From the NCBI RefSeq assembly GCF_001411555.2, contig NC_049909.1, positions 12,954,686 through 13,018,685 of the forward strand: DNA of 64,000 nucleotides, written 5' to 3'. Shown one piece after another: positions 11,034 to 21,735 of this stretch (the stretch's first letter is position 1; each line of letters starts with the position of its first letter). The position numbers and the translations under genes are program-made. The notes beneath the pieces are model-generated. The model worked only from the letters and a program-made list of their open reading frames with translations, was not told the DNA's origin and made no database searches. This stretch comes from Juglans regia. Taxonomy: Eukaryota; Streptophyta; Magnoliopsida; Fagales; Juglandaceae.

Positions 11034-12047
11034 ATCCAGCATTTCCCTTGGCTTAACACACTTGTGGCCTTGATGCCACTTGTCATCACAAAAGTAACAC
11101 AAGCCATTTTTTCTTTCTTGCATTTGAGCCTCAGACACCTTTTGATAAGGTAACTTAGCAGTCGGCAATGTTTTGGGCGTACCCAATATAGAACCTCCTA
11201 AAGATTGACTACTAAAATCCATAGAATTACCCTTTCAGGACCTCCTAGTAGTCCAAATATATTGTTCTTGGATATTTGCTAGACCAAATGCATCATTTAA
11301 TGTAGTAGGATTCATCATCCTCACTGGCAACCTAACATTATCTTTCAGGCCACTCAAAAAGCAACTCAATTTATTTCTCTCAGATATGCCTTTGATTCTA
11401 TTAGAAAGTAATTCAAATTCTGATTTATAGGAAGTAACATAACTAACCTGCTTCAAACGTGTCAATGTTTCCATTGGAGCATCGTATGTTGATGAACCAA
11501 AACGTACTTGCACAGCCTATGTAAACTCCTCCCAAGAATGAAAAGTACCAGCTTCACTCGCATCTTGAAACCAAATTAAAGCTTCCTTATCCATATGAAA
11601 TGATGCTAACGATATTCTCTATCCAGGAGGCACCTGATGATATAAGAAATACTGATTAGCTCTGTAAATCTATGCCGAAGGATTCTTTCCCAAAAATCTT
11701 GGAAAGTCTAGTTTAATTCCCTTAGCAAATTATATGTCACCCATATCACCATGTCCTTCACCATTTACTTCATGAAAATCACCATTTCTACCAACTTGTT
11801 GACTTTCTTGATGATTTCTCACATTCTGTCCATTACCCTCAGACCCATTACAAGAAATTCTCGAAATATGTTGCAAGAGTTCTGAGAACCTCTTATCTTG
11901 ATTCTCCCTTTCCAGTTTAGCAGCTTCTTGTTGCTAAAGTAGAATTGTAATGGTTTCTTCAATCTGTTTCTGCTGCCTTTCTTGTTGTTGCCTAACGTGA
12001 TTCACTAAATCCACGATCAATGCATAAGATTGAGTACCTTTCACCAT
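11034..12047 (-). pseudogene. Gypsy gag (broken)
   Basis: The start ATG lies at 12047, 24 bp past the 5' LTR on the minus strand. The frame carries a Gln-rich coiled stretch (HVRQQQERQQKQIEE), the retrotransposon gag core (11513-11235, with LKQVSYVTSYKSEFELLSNR) and a CCHC knuckle (CYFCDDKWHQGHKC, near 11080). Several stops interrupt it (near 11937, 11728, 11514 and 11232) and the inverted-repeat element ends it at 11033. Confidence 0.85.
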
Positions 12048-12070
12048 TGCTACGGACTACTGATACCAAC
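12048..12070 (-). promoter_or_regulatory. Primer-binding site of the gypsy element
   Basis: In element orientation TTGGTATCAG follows the 5' LTR directly, matching the start of the initiator tRNA-Met site (TGGTATCAGAGC) and diverging at its end. Confidence 0.75.
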
Positions 12071-12538
12071 TGTGATGGGCCTTTCTGCTACACTACAGGT
12101 TGACTGCTTCGAGGTAGTCACCCTCCAAGAACAAGATCAAGAATTAGAGAGACAGAGTTAGTGAGACAGAGAGAGGATTGCGCTAAATTCCAAAGTTGGC
12201 CTCCATTCCAACTCGTGGATGCTTTTATACTGTGTAATCAAAATGTAAGCCAAAATGGCTGTGTATCACAATTCATATTTACAGTTCAAGCTTATTTCTT
12301 TAAAACGACAACACTCTACCTCTCAACCAAACGATGTCATTCTACATATGTACAACACACCCATATAAAACTAGACTAATAAAATGACAACATATCACAT
12401 TTCACTAACTAACTAAACTGCCATCTATGATCTCGACTTCGTAAGCTCTGCAACTCTTCTCCACACAACCTCCACTTCTGTCATCAACCTCCACCACATA
12501 GTATTGCAGCCCAGACACACTTCTTTCAGCCCATAATA
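12071..12538 (-). repeat. 5' LTR of the gypsy element
   Basis: A 468-bp direct repeat of 5958-6395 with scattered substitutions and two indels, clearly diverged by eye. The flanking ACCAC at 12539-12543 matches 5953-5957. Confidence 0.92.
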
Positions 12539-12543
12539 ACCAC

Positions 12544-12873
12544 CTAGCTAGCGACTGAGCACTGTATGTTGTTGATCAAACAAAACCAGCTCTTCCCCAA
12601 AAGCTTTAAATCAGTATTGCATTGCCTTTGCCATTGGTAGTTGTACACAATTTTTGGCAACCAATAACTAACAGGCTAGGTAATCCACCTCCTAGAGCAT
12701 GCAGGTTGTCACGAGGCACCCCATCTCAGATCCTTGCTATGTCAGTCGCTTTTAACTCGTTATTGTCTGGCTTCCTAATTAAGTTGATTTATTTTTTTGA
12801 TTTTTTCTTATATTATTTGTTCAGTGACTTTCAAGTTTCAACTTTATATATGTGCCCAATCACAACCCATCGC
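12544..12873. other. Short non-coding spacer between gypsy and hAT elements
   Basis: 330 bp with no recognisable coding or repeat signal. It ends in the host copy of the hAT target site, CTTACATG (12874-12881). Confidence 0.4.
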
Positions 12874-12895
12874 CTTACATGTAGGGGTAGAATCG

Positions 12896-13020
12896 GGCGG
12901 TCCGGATCGGAAAAACTGACCAGACCGGACCGGGAGTGGTTCCGGTCCGAAATTCAAAGGACCGAATGAATTCGGTCTGGTCCATGGTCCGGTGGTTTTT
13001 CAGACTGGACCGGACTGAAT
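12896..13020. repeat. hAT left subterminal GGTCCGG repeats
   Basis: Clustered copies of GGTCCGG and CCGGACC in both orientations, mirrored at 24558-24690. Such subterminal arrays bind transposase in Ac-type hAT elements; this role is inferred here. Confidence 0.75.
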
Positions 13021-13931
13021 TAAATATATATATATATATAATTTAATAATTTATATATATTAAGTATATAATTTTCATTTGACTAATTAACCTAATCCTA
13101 TCACTAACTCATCATTAAGTAATTATTAACTAATACTAATATTTATAATTTTATAGTAATACTAATATTTATAATTTTATAGTAATACTAAATTACTAAT
13201 ATTTATACTAATACAAGTCTAATATTAATAGTCTAGACTCTACTTCTAGACTCTAATATGGTATTAAAAAAAATATATACTAATAATATATTAGTAATAG
13301 TCTAATATAGACTAAGACTATAGTTAATAGTTATAGTTATAGTAATATAGTTATAACTTATACTAAATCACTATAACTAATATTAGTATATTACTAACAT
13401 ATAGCTATACTATATTACTAATAGTCTAGTACTAATACTATTAATCTATTATATAGTTATAACTTATATTAATCATGATTGATAATAACTAATCACTATA
13501 AGTCTATAGTATTAATGTATTATTATATAATATATAGTATTAGTATCACTATATCATTATAATATATATATATATATTATGTACACACACTATAAGTCTA
13601 TATAGTATTAGTATACTAATAGACTCTAATATGGTATTAAAACAATATATACTAATAGTCTAATACTAATACTATTAATCTATTATATAGTTATAACTTA
13701 TATTAATCATGATTGATAATAACTAATCACTATAAGTTTATAGTATTAATGTATTATTATATAATATATAGTATTAGTATCACTATATCATTATAATATA
13801 TATATATATTATATACACACACTATAAGTCTATATAGTATTAGTATACTAATAGACTATAATATGGTATTAAAAATATATATACTAATAGTCTAATACTA
13901 ATACTATTAATCTATTATATAGTTATAACTT
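13021..13931. repeat. A/T-rich tandem array, 234-bp period (left part)
   Basis: Units start TTAATCTATTATATAG at 13441, 13675 and 13907 (spacing 234 and 232). A more degenerate unit precedes them from about 13207. The array is split by the LINE and continues at 19831-20403. Confidence 0.88.
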
Positions 13932-14166
13932 TTTTTTTTTTTAGAACAGTCGGAAATCACATGTCTAATAGTGACCCCGTCCCAATTTTATTAATAAGCC
14001 CTCACTTATGGCGGAGGAATACCGTAGTTACAATCAAAGACTAAACCCAACCAACAAACGTAATGCAATGAACAACCAAAAATAATCCTATAAAGGAGTC
14101 ACAACAAAACAAGACTTTAGAAGAGACCACAAAAAAAAAAAAAAAAACTACCGATATCAAAGAAAC

Positions 14167-17100
14167 TCACCGACATCTTAATGATGGAATACCAGACAAA
14201 TCCAAATGCAATAAACCTCTAAGGACCCGAGGCAAAATAGAATTATTAGTGAAGGTCAAATCGAAGCCATTTGCACCCTCTTTTGTCAACCAATCCGCCA
14301 TCTTATTTCCTTCTCGTAACACGTGTTGAAACCGACAAGTAATGACTTGAGCCAAGCTAACAATTTCTTTCCAATAATCCTCCAGGTACCAAATCCCACA
14401 TCTCCCCATATTCCACCAAGAGATAATCACCAAAGAATCAACCTCTACAATCACATTCAGAATATGGAAAGATCTGCAAAGTCACAAACCAGTTAGGAGC
14501 GCTAATAACTCTGCTTTATTATTTGTGCCATGACCAATAGGAGATGCGAAAGCCTGCATAAGCCGACCCTGCTCATTTCGAATAACTCCACCAATACCAC
14601 TAGCACCCGGGTTCCCAAGACTACTACCATATGTATTCAATTTAACCCACCCTGAAGGTGGTTTATGCCACTTGACTAATTTGCATCGCCTTACCTTTAA
14701 TGGGACCGGTTGAATCTATAAGGCCTCAAGAATCATGGCATCATAACGGGATAAACTATGAGGATTTTCAACTCTCTGACAAAGAGTACCAATCCAAATA
14801 CAAATGGATTTAATGACCGCATCTTGAGCTTCCACTTTGCCCTCCATTCGAGCTAGACAACACCTTCTCCAAATTCTCCAAGTAATGATGACAGGTAATA
14901 AACCAATAATAATACCTACCTGAGAATTAGTCTGAGCATGCCTGAACCAAGAGGAGACATGCAACTTCCAGTTACTACCAACCGGAAGTCCAAAAAGGTT
15001 ACCGAAAAAGGACCATATCTGTTTTGGAAAATCTCCCTCAATGAGAACATGATTAATGTCTTCATAATGCCCTGCAATACAACAATCACATTTGGAAACA
15101 ATAGGAATGCCAACACGACGCAGTCTGTCATCAACACTCAAAGCCCTATGCCAAACCTTCCAAAAATGAATAGACATTTTTAGAGGAACATTTTTATGCC
15201 AAATCCAAGAATGCCAATCCAATCTTGAACCTCTGACTCGAATACAATGCCAAGCAGATTTGGTAGAAAACATACCTGTCTCAGATGGAGTCCAAACTAG
15301 AACATCTTTTCCCGAATTTTGCCCAGATAAAGAGGCAACAATATCATCCACATTCTCTAATCCGACCAAATTCTCTAGGAGATTAACATCCCAATTATCA
15401 GATAACCAACACTCTTTAATTTTTAGCAAAGGGTGACCCACAATCGGCCTTTCATTGCACAAAGGACCATTGTCTCTCCATTTATCATACCAGAAAAAAA
15501 ATGTCACCATCTTTAACTCTCCATTTAGTATTATTCAAAATCAAAAGAACACAACGAGCAACCATTCTCCAAAATCTGGAGCCTTTATCAACATCAATAA
15601 GTAACCATGGTTTCGAATCCACATATTTAGCCTTAAAAAAATTTGCCCAGAGAGAGTTACCTTGAAAAAGATTCCAAGCTAACCTCATATGCAGAGATGT
15701 CTGATTGTCCATGAAATGCCTCAACCCCAGCCCGCCTTCCGTCACAGGACTACAAATAGTTTTCCAAGCCACCCATTTTTTTTATCTTTCCCATTAGATT
15801 CACCCCAAAAGAAAGAACTCATCAGCTGATGGATCTTATTAATTACTGCTTGAGGGACCTGTAAAACAGCAAAAAGGTGAAGGGTCATACTAGAAATGAC
15901 ATGACGTAATAAAATCAATTTCCCTCCAGAAGATAGCAGCCGCATTTTCCAACCACTTAATTTTTGTCTCACTTTATCGATCATGCATTCAAGGTCTAAA
16001 ATTTTCAGACGCCCCAAAATAATGGGAACTCCAAGGTATCGAAAAGGGAAATGCCCTTCCACAAAACCTGTACTCCGAAGAAGACGACGCTTGCGAGTAG
16101 AAGAGATTTTATTTCGAACAATATAGGGTGGACTTTTGTTTATTAATGGCCTGACCCGACCTTCTTTCATATTGATTCAAGATACTTTGGAGCACCCGGA
16201 CCGATCTTTGACTTCCATTAGAAAAAATAACCACATTATCAGCATACATTAAATGAGAAATAATAGGCGTACCTCGGGCCTGATGAAAATGCCCAAATCT
16301 ATTCTCAACCACACTACGGTGGATCAACCTGGAAAGAATTTCCTGCTGAATAATAAACAAATAGGGAGATAAAGGATCACCTTGTCGAAGACCACTGCCA
16401 CCCGGAAAAAAGCCTTTTGTTGTCCCATTCATCATAACCGAATACCATGGGCTAGATATACAGAAAAAAACCAGATCACAAAATTGGGCCGAGAATCCAA
16501 AACTCTTCATAACCCTTATCAAGAAATTCCAATTAACACGATCATATGCTTTTGCCATGTCTACTTTCAACATAATATTGCCACCGTGATTACTTTTGTT
16601 GATGGAGTGAACCATTTCCTGCGTAAGACTAACGTTCTCATAGATACTTCGACCCGGGATAAAAGCGCCTTGTTCCAACGAAACCAATTTTGGCAACAGA
16701 CTAGTCAAACGATTCACAATTATTTTAGAGCAAATTTTATAAAAAACAGAGCAAAGACTAATAGGCCGGAACTTATCAAAACCTGTTGGAGCATCCACCT
16801 TTGGAATAAGAACCAAATAAGAAGCCGTAAAAAATTTTGAAAGATACATGGAAACAAAGAACTCTGACATAGCATTCCCCACATCATTTTTAACCACCTC
16901 CCAACAGCTTTTATAGAACCCAGAGCCAAAACCATCAGGACTAGGAGCACTATTAATAGAAATAGAAGATAAAGCATCAAATACCTCTTCCAAGGAAGGC
17001 GCACGAACCAAAGAGGCATTCTCCTCCCCAGAGATAACCGGATCAATAAGCCCCTCAAGGTTTGGATTCTCAACTGGCGACACCCCCTGAAAGAAGTTTG

Positions 17101-18289
17101 AAAAATAATCAACCGCCCCTTGATGTATAGACTCTGGAGACGTATAAACCACCTCATTTGAACGCATCTCAAGAACCCTCTTTCGCCTTTTATTAGCTAA
17201 ACAAGCATGAAAAAATTTTGAATTCCAATCCCCATCCACTTTCCATTTTAGCTTGGCCATTTGAGACAATCTAATTTCTTCCCGATGCCTCCAAATTGCT
17301 AAATCCGAAATAGCCCCCTGAAGCTTTTGATCAATATCTTCTTCCCAATGTAATTGAAGCTTTAATTCAAGCTCCTCGACCCTTTCCTCAAAGGTAACAA
17401 TATGACGCACTGTATGCCCAAAAACCCTTTTGTTCCAAGCACGCAAATCAACTTTAGTCTGTTTAAGCTTCATAATAAGATTTTGAATGGCTAAACCACC
17501 CGATCGAGATTCCCAAGCTTGTCGAACACAATCCAGAAAATTTTGATGTTCCACCCACATCTGTTGGAACCTAGAAGGGGCAGGGCCATAGGAAAACAGA
17601 TATTGCTTGAACTCAATACACATAGGAGAATGATCCGAAGTAGATCTTGACAAATAAGAACAAATAGCATTAGGAAAATCCGAAAGAAAAGATACATCAA
17701 TCAAAACACAATCCAGCCGTGCCCAAGAGCGAGCAAGACCATGCTGCCCATTACACCAAGAGAAGGCACTTCCCTTTGAAGCCATTTCAATCAAACCCCC
17801 CTGCTGAATCCAATTATTAAAATCCTTCATGGCTCCAAGAAGTCTTGGCCTACCCCCACATCTTTCGGAATCATTCCGAATGATGTTGAAGTCCCCCACA
17901 TACATGCACGATTGTAAGCCCATAGACTGAGCACAAAGTTCATCCCACAATCTGCATCTATCAGCTCTTGTACACTTAGCATATATCACATTTAATAAAA
18001 ATTTCTCAACACCATCACCCACTCTAAGAGAAATATATTGTTCACCCATACGAAACAAATTTACCGACATTGAGCCATCCCAAAAAATCCATATTTTTCC
18101 CCCTTCAACCTCATTAGAAATAAAATTATCAAAATGTAAAGATTGAGCTAATCTCCTAGCAACTTCCAGATTTTGAAAAGGTTCCAAAAGAGCTACTATT
18201 TTCGGTTTCAACTTTTCAGTCAATTTTTTTAGTCTATCCTTTGAAGTCCCAACTCCCCTAATGTTCCATACAAAAATTGATTCAATCAT
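14167..18289 (-). pseudogene. LINE ORF2: endonuclease, reverse transcriptase, zf-RVT, RNase H (broken)
   Basis: The first 726 residues (18289-16109) are open. The endonuclease shows VWNIRGVG at its N-terminus, then YVGDFNIIRN and TSDHSPMC. RT shows FRPISLCSVFYKI, KVDMAKAYDRVNW and GLRQGDPLSPYLF. Its catalytic box reads MYADNVVIF instead of YADD, so the second catalytic Asp is Asn. Frameshifts follow near 16110, 15780 (run of eight A) and 15490 (run of eight T). The zf-RVT region (15510-14716) has SKCDCCIAGHYEDINHVL. A TAG at 14716, then a TGA near 14489, interrupt the RNase H domain, whose first catalytic Asp is Tyr (KLNTYGSS for LNTDGSS). Its Glu (NKAELLAL) and later Asp (VEVDS) remain. The element cannot mobilise itself. 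Confidence 0.92.
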
Positions 18290-19727
18290 TGAGGAAGGTT
18301 AGGAACTCGGGCAAGAACCCAAGAAGAACTTCTCATCTTAACAAAACTTTTTTTCTTGTATTTTCTTTTACCTTCAATGGCCTCAGACTCCGTCATATAA
18401 TCTTTCTCCTGCAAAAATACTTGAGGTTGTAATTCTAACTCTGGCTCAGAAGCAACATCCTCCAAACTCAGACTATCTTCCGCACAGTCTTCTACCAGAA
18501 CCTCCGCATCCTCCTCCTGGTTTTCACTGCATCCCTCCATAGCAACAAAAACTGATTCTTTTTGGGGGCCCATTTGTCCTGATGTACCTTGTTCTTCATG
18601 TCCCGTAGATAGTAGCACCATATTTTCCGTAACAACTATTACATTGTCATTCACCTTTTCAACCTCATTCTCAATCAACACCTTCTCAACCTCAGTTTCA
18701 ATCAATACCTGCTCTATGATCGACGGATCAGACCCAGCTGCACTTGGGTCCAGCTCTACTGCACTTGGCACCACGTCGACAGTCTTCCCAATCACGACTG
18801 CACCCGAAATCTCCCCCTCAGGCTCACCACCATTAATCTCCCCATTCACTGTCTCAGTGCACTTCTGGTCCCCACAGTCAGATATCGGATCATTCTCTAC
18901 CAACGGAACTGTGACTTGCCCTTCAGTATATGCCCCAAACGCACCCATATCAGACCCTTCTTTCCTGTCGACACGAACCTTGCCCAACTTTCCACCCTTC
19001 TCAGCACGGCATGTGGATTTATTGTGTCCTTGCATCCGGCACTTACAGCAGTAGGCAGGGAGCGTCTCATAGACCACTTGCTGTTTCCTACTCGAAGGCA
19101 GAAGTGCGATAAAGGCTCTTTAGCCGCGTCAACCTCCACACACAACCTTGTACCATCCGTTCTCGTGGCACACCGAGTCAGATTATCCCGCCGAATAAAG
19201 GTCCCAATAGGGGCCATGAGAATGGTAAAAAACGCTTCACTATAAAAGTTTGGGGGAAGGCCTGGGAGAGAAAGCCATACCGGAACACGAGAGGGCTCAT
19301 CATCCTCTGTGAATTCTGGTGTCCAACGAAACACTCGATAAAAGCTTCCATTGATCTCGCAAACGTCCCTCGACAGTGCTTTCGTGAAATTAGCTTCGTT
19401 AGCCATGCGTACAAATACGTTACGCGGCCTGCGCAAGGAAGAGACAACCGGGGTGGTTGAGAGACCCCAGCGATTGTGTATGAAACAGCGGACAACATCC
19501 AACGAGGGCCGTTGCTTTAGGAACTTGAGGACCATCGAGAAGCGGAAGGGCTCGGCAGACTTGATAATCTCTTCACGCGAGAACTGGAAGTAAACCTCCC
19601 CATCAAGGACTTTCGGAAGGCGAGGCAACAGCATCATCTCTGGAATGGGCTGGGGGACGGCAGCCACCAGTTCAGCGAAGGAGGTTCGACCAGTGGCTCC
19701 ATCTACGGCTGCCATGTAGCCAGCCAT
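18286..19727 (-). pseudogene. LINE ORF1: DUF4283-type domain plus CCHC knuckle, one frameshift
   Basis: ATG at 19727. The N-terminal part has YFQFSREEIIKSAEPF and GRTSFAEL-type wording typical of plant L1 ORF1 (DUF4283). After GNSK the frame slips near 19083, apparently by loss of one base. It continues with VVYETLPAYCCKCRMQGHNK, a CX2CX4HX4C zinc knuckle, and an acidic tail. The stop TGA at 18286-18288 overlaps the ORF2 ATG at 18287-18289 as ATGA, a geometry suggesting termination-reinitiation for ORF2. Confidence 0.88.
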
Positions 19728-19830
19728 TGAAGGCTACGCAGAAAAATGAGCAGTAACCCTAATCCTCGCTTAGAGAGAACAAGGGCAAAACCGGAATCGT
19801 TTCTTCTTAAATGAAAGACCTTTTAATTGT

Positions 19831-20403
19831 TATAGTTATAACTTATATTAATCATGATTGATAATAACTAATCACTATAAGTCTATAGTATTAATGTATT
19901 ATTATATAATATATAGTATTAGTATCACTATATCATTATAATATATATATATATATATTATATACACACACTATAAGTCTATATAGTATTAGTATACTAA
20001 TAGACTCTAATATGATATTAAAAAAATATATACTAGTAGTCTAATACTAATACTATTAATCTATTATATAGTTATAACTTATATTAATCATGATTGATGA
20101 TAACTAATCGCTATAAGTCTATAGTATTAATGTATTATTATATAGTATATAGTATTAGTATCACTATATCATTATAATATAAATATATATATATATATAT
20201 ATATTATACACACACTATAAGTCTATATAGTATTAGTATACTAATAGACTCTAATATGATATTAAAAAAAAATATACTAACCACTTATATTAATCATAAT
20301 TGATAATAACTAATCACTATAAGTCTATAGTATTAAATTATTAATGTATTATTAAAATTAATGTATAAGTCTATAGTATTATTAATATTAATGTATTAAA
20401 TTA
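19831..20403. repeat. A/T-rich tandem array, 234-bp period (right part)
   Basis: Continuation of the array after the LINE. A unit interrupted at 13931 resumes at 19845, and the next starts at 20056. Joined across the LINE that unit is about 236 bp, matching the period. The last unit is truncated and degenerates by 20403. Confidence 0.85.
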
Positions 20404-21160
20404 TTAATGAGGGGGAGATACGGAATCATGGATACCTCATCTGTCAACTGCCAAAAAGCCAAAACGGTGTCGTTTACTATAAAATAGGACCAAAACGGCA
20501 CCGTTTAAGTCCAGGAGCGGCAGGATTTTGAAACTGAGTTGCGTGAAACAGCGTTGTTTCACGCAACTCAATTTTTTTTAATAAACCGTCTGTTGAAACA
20601 GCGCTGTTTGGGTCCAATTTCAATCCAAACGACGCCATTTCAACATTAGTTTCCCTTCCCCCACCCCCCTCAGCGCCCTCACTTTCCCAGTCCGCCCCCA
20701 CTCTCCCCCGAAAGGCTATTTTGCGATTCGAAAAAACCCTAGCCGTCTCATCCCCCCCTCCTCCAGCCCCTCGGTCGCCTCCCTCCGTCGAGTATTTTGG
20801 TACTCTCTCTCTGTCTCTAGTATTTAATCTTCGCGTATTTTGATGGTGTTGAGTCTTGACTCTCATTGGATGTTGATTTTGATTTTTTTCGCCGGACGCC
20901 AATTGTCAATTTGTCATGACCCAGTGTAATTCGGTGACTCTTGACTCTTGTTGTGAACTTGTTTCATGTGTGGCAAAAAAGGGATTTACAGAAAACTTAC
21001 GGGTCATTCGGTTAGGGACTCCGACATTCTTTTTTTTTTTTTGGTTGAAGCACAATTTTTTTTTTTTTTTGTTGGTCGAAGCACAATAGTAGACTGGTAG
21101 TATTGTGTGATTTTTGGCACTCTTGCATTTTAGGCATTCTTGGAATGAATATGAGCATAT
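20404..21160 (+). promoter_or_regulatory. Probable hAT transposase promoter, leader and 5' intron start
   Basis: An abrupt change from A/T-rich array to mixed, then pyrimidine-rich sequence (20640-20820, with AAACCCTAG and CTCTCTCTCTGTCTC) typical of plant promoters and leaders. Several AAACGG...CCGTTT palindromic words occur at 20460-20510. The transposase ATG at 21736 follows a TTTTATAG acceptor-like site, so an intron in the leader is likely; its donor is not fixed. The 141-codon minus-strand frame here is not credible. Confidence 0.5.
20535..20570. repeat. Perfect 16-bp inverted repeat with 4-nt loop
   Basis: TGAGTTGCGTGAAACA at 20535-20550, loop GCGT, exact reverse complement at 20555-20570. 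It lies upstream of the hAT leader. It could be a protein-binding palindrome or form a hairpin if transcribed. Confidence 0.85.
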
Positions 21161-21640
21161 ATATGTATGTGTGTGTGTATATATATATATATAATTTGTA
21201 TATATATATTATATATAGTTGAGAATCTGAGATGCATATAATTTGTAGAAAAATATAACTCATGTATATATATATATATTATATATAGTTGAGAATCTGA
21301 TATGCATATAATTTTTTGAAAAATATAACTCATATATATATATATATTATATAGTTGAGAATATGAGATGCATTAATTTGTAGACAAATATAACTCATAT
21401 ATATATATATATTATATATAGTTGAGAATCTGAGATGCATTAATTTGTAGAAAAATATAACTCATATATATATATATACATACATATATTTGCTCATATA
21501 TATTATATAATATATTATATATATATATATATAGTTGAGAATCTGAGATGCATTACTTTGTAGAAAAATATAACTTATATATATATACATACATATATAT
21601 GCTCATATATATTATATAGTTGAGATGCACGAATTTACAA
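21161..21640. repeat. A/T minisatellite, GTTGAGAATCTGAGATGCAT units
   Basis: Units start at 21218, 21288, 21354, 21421, 21534 and 21619 (spacing 66-113 bp), joined by TA microsatellite stretches of variable length. It lies between the leader and the first coding ATG of the hAT transposase, probably in an intron. Confidence 0.85.
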
Positions 21641-21735
21641 GGCTTTAACACTATATATTAATGCTTGTTTTCTAATTCTTTTGTTCTTTTGTTCTTTTGT
21701 CTTTTTGTCTTGTTTGTCCTAACTCCATTTTATAG

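Larger units (their letters stand above)
5958..12538 (-). mobile_element. Ty3/gypsy chromovirus, complete but decayed, with nested insertions
   Basis: A 6.6-kb element read on the minus strand: 5' LTR (12071-12538), primer-binding site, gag, protease, reverse transcriptase, RNase H, integrase, chromodomain, polypurine tract, 3' LTR (5958-6395). ACCAC flanks both ends (5953-5957 and 12539-12543). LTRs begin TGTTATGGG and end near CCATCACA in element orientation. The domain order and C-terminal chromodomain place it among chromoviruses. The coding part has many stops and shifts. Two later insertions lie inside: a MITE (6411-6623) and a 1-kb inverted-repeat element (10048-11033). Confidence 0.92.
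13932..19830 (-). mobile_element. Full-length L1-type LINE nested in the hAT array
   Basis: A 5.9-kb non-LTR retrotransposon on the minus strand: a 103-nt 5' UTR, ORF1, ORF2 and a short A tail (T-run from 13930 to about 13942 on the plus strand). TATAGTTATAACTT is duplicated perfectly at 13918-13931 and 19831-19844. The fit to a 5'-complete copy and the perfect 14-bp duplication argue for a fairly recent insertion, although the coding frames carry lesions. Confidence 0.93.

Noticed and set aside
20477..20902. 141-residue minus-strand gene
   Set aside because: It is the reverse of the pyrimidine-rich hAT leader; Gly/Glu/Arg-rich low complexity with no domain.
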